Assembly (NCBI GenBank): GCA_030536675.1
Contig: JAUNPM010000013.1
Span: 1-15,329, forward strand
Length of the DNA: 15,329 bases
Direction of reading: 5' to 3'
Source of the DNA: Clostridia bacterium
Lineage (GTDB): Bacteria > Bacillota > Clostridia > Lachnospirales > CAG-274
The notes under the pieces are model-generated. The model searched no databases, was not told the origin of the DNA, and was given only the letters and a program-made list of their open reading frames with translations. Within the stretch, counting starts at the first letter, position 1; each line of letters begins with the position of its first letter. Made by a program: the position numbers and the translations under genes. Positions 13,989-15,329 of this stretch are shown here, piece by piece.

Positions 13989-14879
13989 ATGAATAAAAAA
14001 ATAACCAATACTCCAATACCCTTTATACGCAGGCAATATATGAAGCAGCCTGATTGCGAAGCCTTTTACTATAACGACATTCGCCTCAATACAGTAGAGC
14101 AGCATTATCATTCACACTATGAGCTTTATTTTTTTATTGAAGGGAAAGTACATTATATAGTTGACGGAAACGAATTTGATTTAAAAACAGGAGATGTTCT
14201 TTTGATCCCTCCCAACAAAATTCACGGTCCCGACATTATAAGCACCACCGAGCCATACTGCCGCTTTGTTCTGTGGCTTGACAGCAGTTTTTTTGAAAAG
14301 TTCGAAAACTTTAACGAAGACATACTTTTCGGTATGCGTTTTTCCGAAAGCAGCGGAAATTATATATATCACCTAGAGTATACATTGTATAATGAAATTT
14401 TCGGCAACCTTTTGGATTTGTGGCGTGAATACAACGAAGAACATATTTTTAAAAACGCAACTATGTTTAATCATATACTTACGATTTTGCTTAAGATAAA
14501 CAGATTAATATACGAAAAGCACAACAGCTCCGTATCTGTTCCCAAAAAAGAGCTCTATACTCTTATATTTGAATATATAAACAGAAACATTACATCGGAT
14601 CTGACCCTTGAAAATATTGCTTCAAACTTTTTTGTAAGTAAATATTATGTATCCCATATATTTAAAGATAACCTGGGAATATCTCTCCACCAATATATTA
14701 TTAAAAGAAGGCTGCACGCCTGCCGAGGTGCTATAGCCACCGGAGAGCCCATAACAACAGTATCCGAAAAATTCGGTTTTACCGATTACACCAGCTTTTA
14801 CCGTGCCTTTAAAAAAGAATACGGCATTTCGCCAAAGGCTTACCAAAAGGAAGTTTTGTTTAATCCCAAAAATGATTGA
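13989..14879 (+). CDS. AraC-family transcriptional regulator with cupin sensor domain
   Basis: A 296-residue regulator, transcribed away from uxuA. The N-terminal half (about 30-100) is an AraC-type cupin: HYHSHYELYFFIEGKVHYIV (39-58), then LKTGDVLLIPPNKIHGPD (65-82). The His cluster (39, 41, 43) and His79 are typical of the sugar-binding pocket of this family. The C-terminal half (about 192-288) holds the two helix-turn-helix motifs: LTLENIASNFFVSKYYVSHIFKD (205-227) and ITTVSEKFGFTDYTSFYRAFKKE (255-277), followed by the signature YGISPKAYQ. Family members mostly activate sugar uptake and breakdown genes in response to a sugar. Its position points to uxuA-dctPQM as the target, and 21-bp-spaced direct repeats lie between them. 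The start is fixed by CGGAGG 8 nt upstream. The ligand, probably a uronic acid or derivative, is inferred from context only. Confidence 0.92.
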   Translation: MNKKITNTPIPFIRRQYMKQPDCEAFYYNDIRLNTVEQHYHSHYELYFFIEGKVHYIVDGNEFDLKTGDVLLIPPNKIHGPDIISTTEPYCRFVLWLDSSFFEKFENFNEDILFGMRFSESSGNYIYHLEYTLYNEIFGNLLDLWREYNEEHIFKNATMFNHILTILLKINRLIYEKHNSSVSVPKKELYTLIFEYINRNITSDLTLENIASNFFVSKYYVSHIFKDNLGISLHQYIIKRRLHACRGAIATGEPITTVSEKFGFTDYTSFYRAFKKEYGISPKAYQKEVLFNPKND

Positions 14880-14891
14880 TTTCCTTATAAT

Positions 14892-14935
14892 AAAAAAACC
14901 GTTTGTAAATTTTAATTCATTTACAAACGGCTTTT
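14892..14935. terminator. Bidirectional terminator between the araC-type gene and the M16C peptidase gene
   Basis: A perfect 12-bp stem (CCGTTTGTAAAT at 14899-14910, ATTTACAAACGG at 14919-14930) with an 8-nt loop. It is preceded by seven A (14892-14898) and followed by CTTTT. It lies 19 nt after the regulator stop. On the minus strand the T7 tract makes it a strong terminator for the peptidase gene; on the plus strand it is adequate for the regulator. Confidence 0.9.
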
Positions 14936-14955
14936 AACGTTAAAGCATTTTAATT

Positions 14956-15329
14956 TTATCTAAGATCCGTAACAGCGTCAAATATGTCCTTTTCATTTTC
15001 AACAGACGTACTGTTTCCTATAAATGCAATGTAACCGTTATCCAGCATTTTTTGTATACACTCAAGAGCGTCCTCCATATCCTCAGCCTTTGCATTTTTA
15101 ATTCCGTCAGCATACTTTTTGTTCAAATCTCTGTCAATGCCCAGCACCTCATAATTTATTGCAGTCTTTGCCCTTGAATAATCCCCTTGGGGCACAACAA
15201 ATCCGCTGTAAGCAGCTACAATATAATCATCAAGCTCCTCTTGAGTTATTTCTGTTCCCTCAAATGCCTTGACAGTATTTTCATACATATCAACTGTTTT
15301 GCCTACATTTGGATCGGAGTAAGTATATG
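14956..15329 (-). CDS. C-terminal end of an M16C (PreP-like) insulinase-family peptidase (partial)
   Basis: The frame is open from the right edge to a TAA at 14958-14956, giving about 124 C-terminal residues. It begins YTYSDPNVGKTVDMYENTV, matching the conserved YRDPN...T...Y segment near the end of M16C zinc metallopeptidases (PreP/Cym1 type). ITQEELDDYIVAAYSGFVVPQGDYSRA and a closing stretch on an acidic helix and GNSTSVENEK follow, as in that family. The catalytic HxxEH motif would be in the N-terminal part, outside the window. These enzymes degrade peptides; in Clostridia they are cytoplasmic or surface-linked, which cannot be judged here. The internal ATG at 15288 is not the real start, because the reading frame and family similarity continue upstream to the edge. 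The assignment rests on recalled family wording. Confidence 0.75.
   Translation of the reverse strand, partial: YTYSDPNVGKTVDMYENTVKAFEGTEITQEELDDYIVAAYSGFVVPQGDYSRAKTAINYEVLGIDRDLNKKYADGIKNAKAEDMEDALECIQKMLDNGYIAFIGNSTSVENEKDIFDAVTDLR

Noticed and set aside
15286..15288. ATG at 15288 as the start of a 110-residue gene
   Set aside because: The same frame stays open to the window edge, and the upstream residues (YSDPNVGKTVD) match the M16C family, so it is an internal Met of a truncated gene.
1..15329. CRISPR arrays, insertion sequences, rRNA and tRNA genes
   Set aside because: No regularly spaced repeats, transposase-like frames or RNA gene signatures were seen on either strand.

Overview
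The window is AT-rich DNA with AT-rich intergenic spacers, strong GGAGG-type ribosome binding sites and several GTG/TTG starts. It carries a four-S1-domain IspH/ribosomal-protein-S1 fusion, an arrangement known from Clostridia. Together with the lipoprotein-type binding proteins, this points to an anaerobic low-GC Firmicute of class Clostridia, possibly Lachnospirales. The genus cannot be read from the sequence. Nothing suggests phage, plasmid, transposon or CRISPR.

Layout. (1) Positions 1-3496, minus strand: a branched-chain amino acid ABC transporter in the order livK-livH-livM-livG, with livG cut by the left edge. A hairpin lies between livK and livH. (2) Positions 3531-8629, minus strand: a tightly packed operon of an RpiR-family regulator, a BaiN/HI0933-type flavoprotein, an AroH chorismate mutase fused to cytidylate kinase, and the IspH/S1 fusion. 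A near-consensus promoter at 8695-8723 drives it. The liv genes follow only 34 nt after IspH/S1, so read-through is plausible. (3) Positions 8882-9810, plus strand: a single-gene ZupT-like ZIP metal transporter with its own promoter, a DtxR-type inverted repeat at the expected start site, and a bidirectional terminator. (4) Positions 9852-13795, minus strand: uxuA (mannonate dehydratase) followed by a three-part TRAP transporter (dctP, dctQ, dctM), a hexuronate uptake and breakdown unit. (5) Positions 13989-14879, plus strand: a divergent AraC-family regulator with a cupin sensor domain, ending at a bidirectional terminator. (6) Positions 14956-15329, minus strand: the C-terminal end of an M16C (PreP-like) metallopeptidase cut by the right edge.

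How it fits together. Region 4/5 reads as a self-contained sugar-acid module: the AraC protein probably senses a sugar or sugar acid and controls uxuA-dctPQM. The DNA shows two kinds of candidate sites there. One is a 21-bp-spaced direct repeat in the divergent promoter region, as expected for AraC dimers. The other is a quasi-palindrome with core TTATACCTATAA that occurs once at the uxuA promoter and again between uxuA and dctP. Region 2 combines one step each of aromatic amino acid synthesis, pyrimidine nucleotide metabolism and isoprenoid synthesis with an S1-type RNA-binding protein, all behind a SIS-domain regulator that normally senses phosphosugars.

The most unusual item is the AroH-Cmk fusion. 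Both active sites look complete, and an A8 run sits exactly in the interdomain linker, where a -1 slip would give an immediate stop and release a complete free chorismate mutase.
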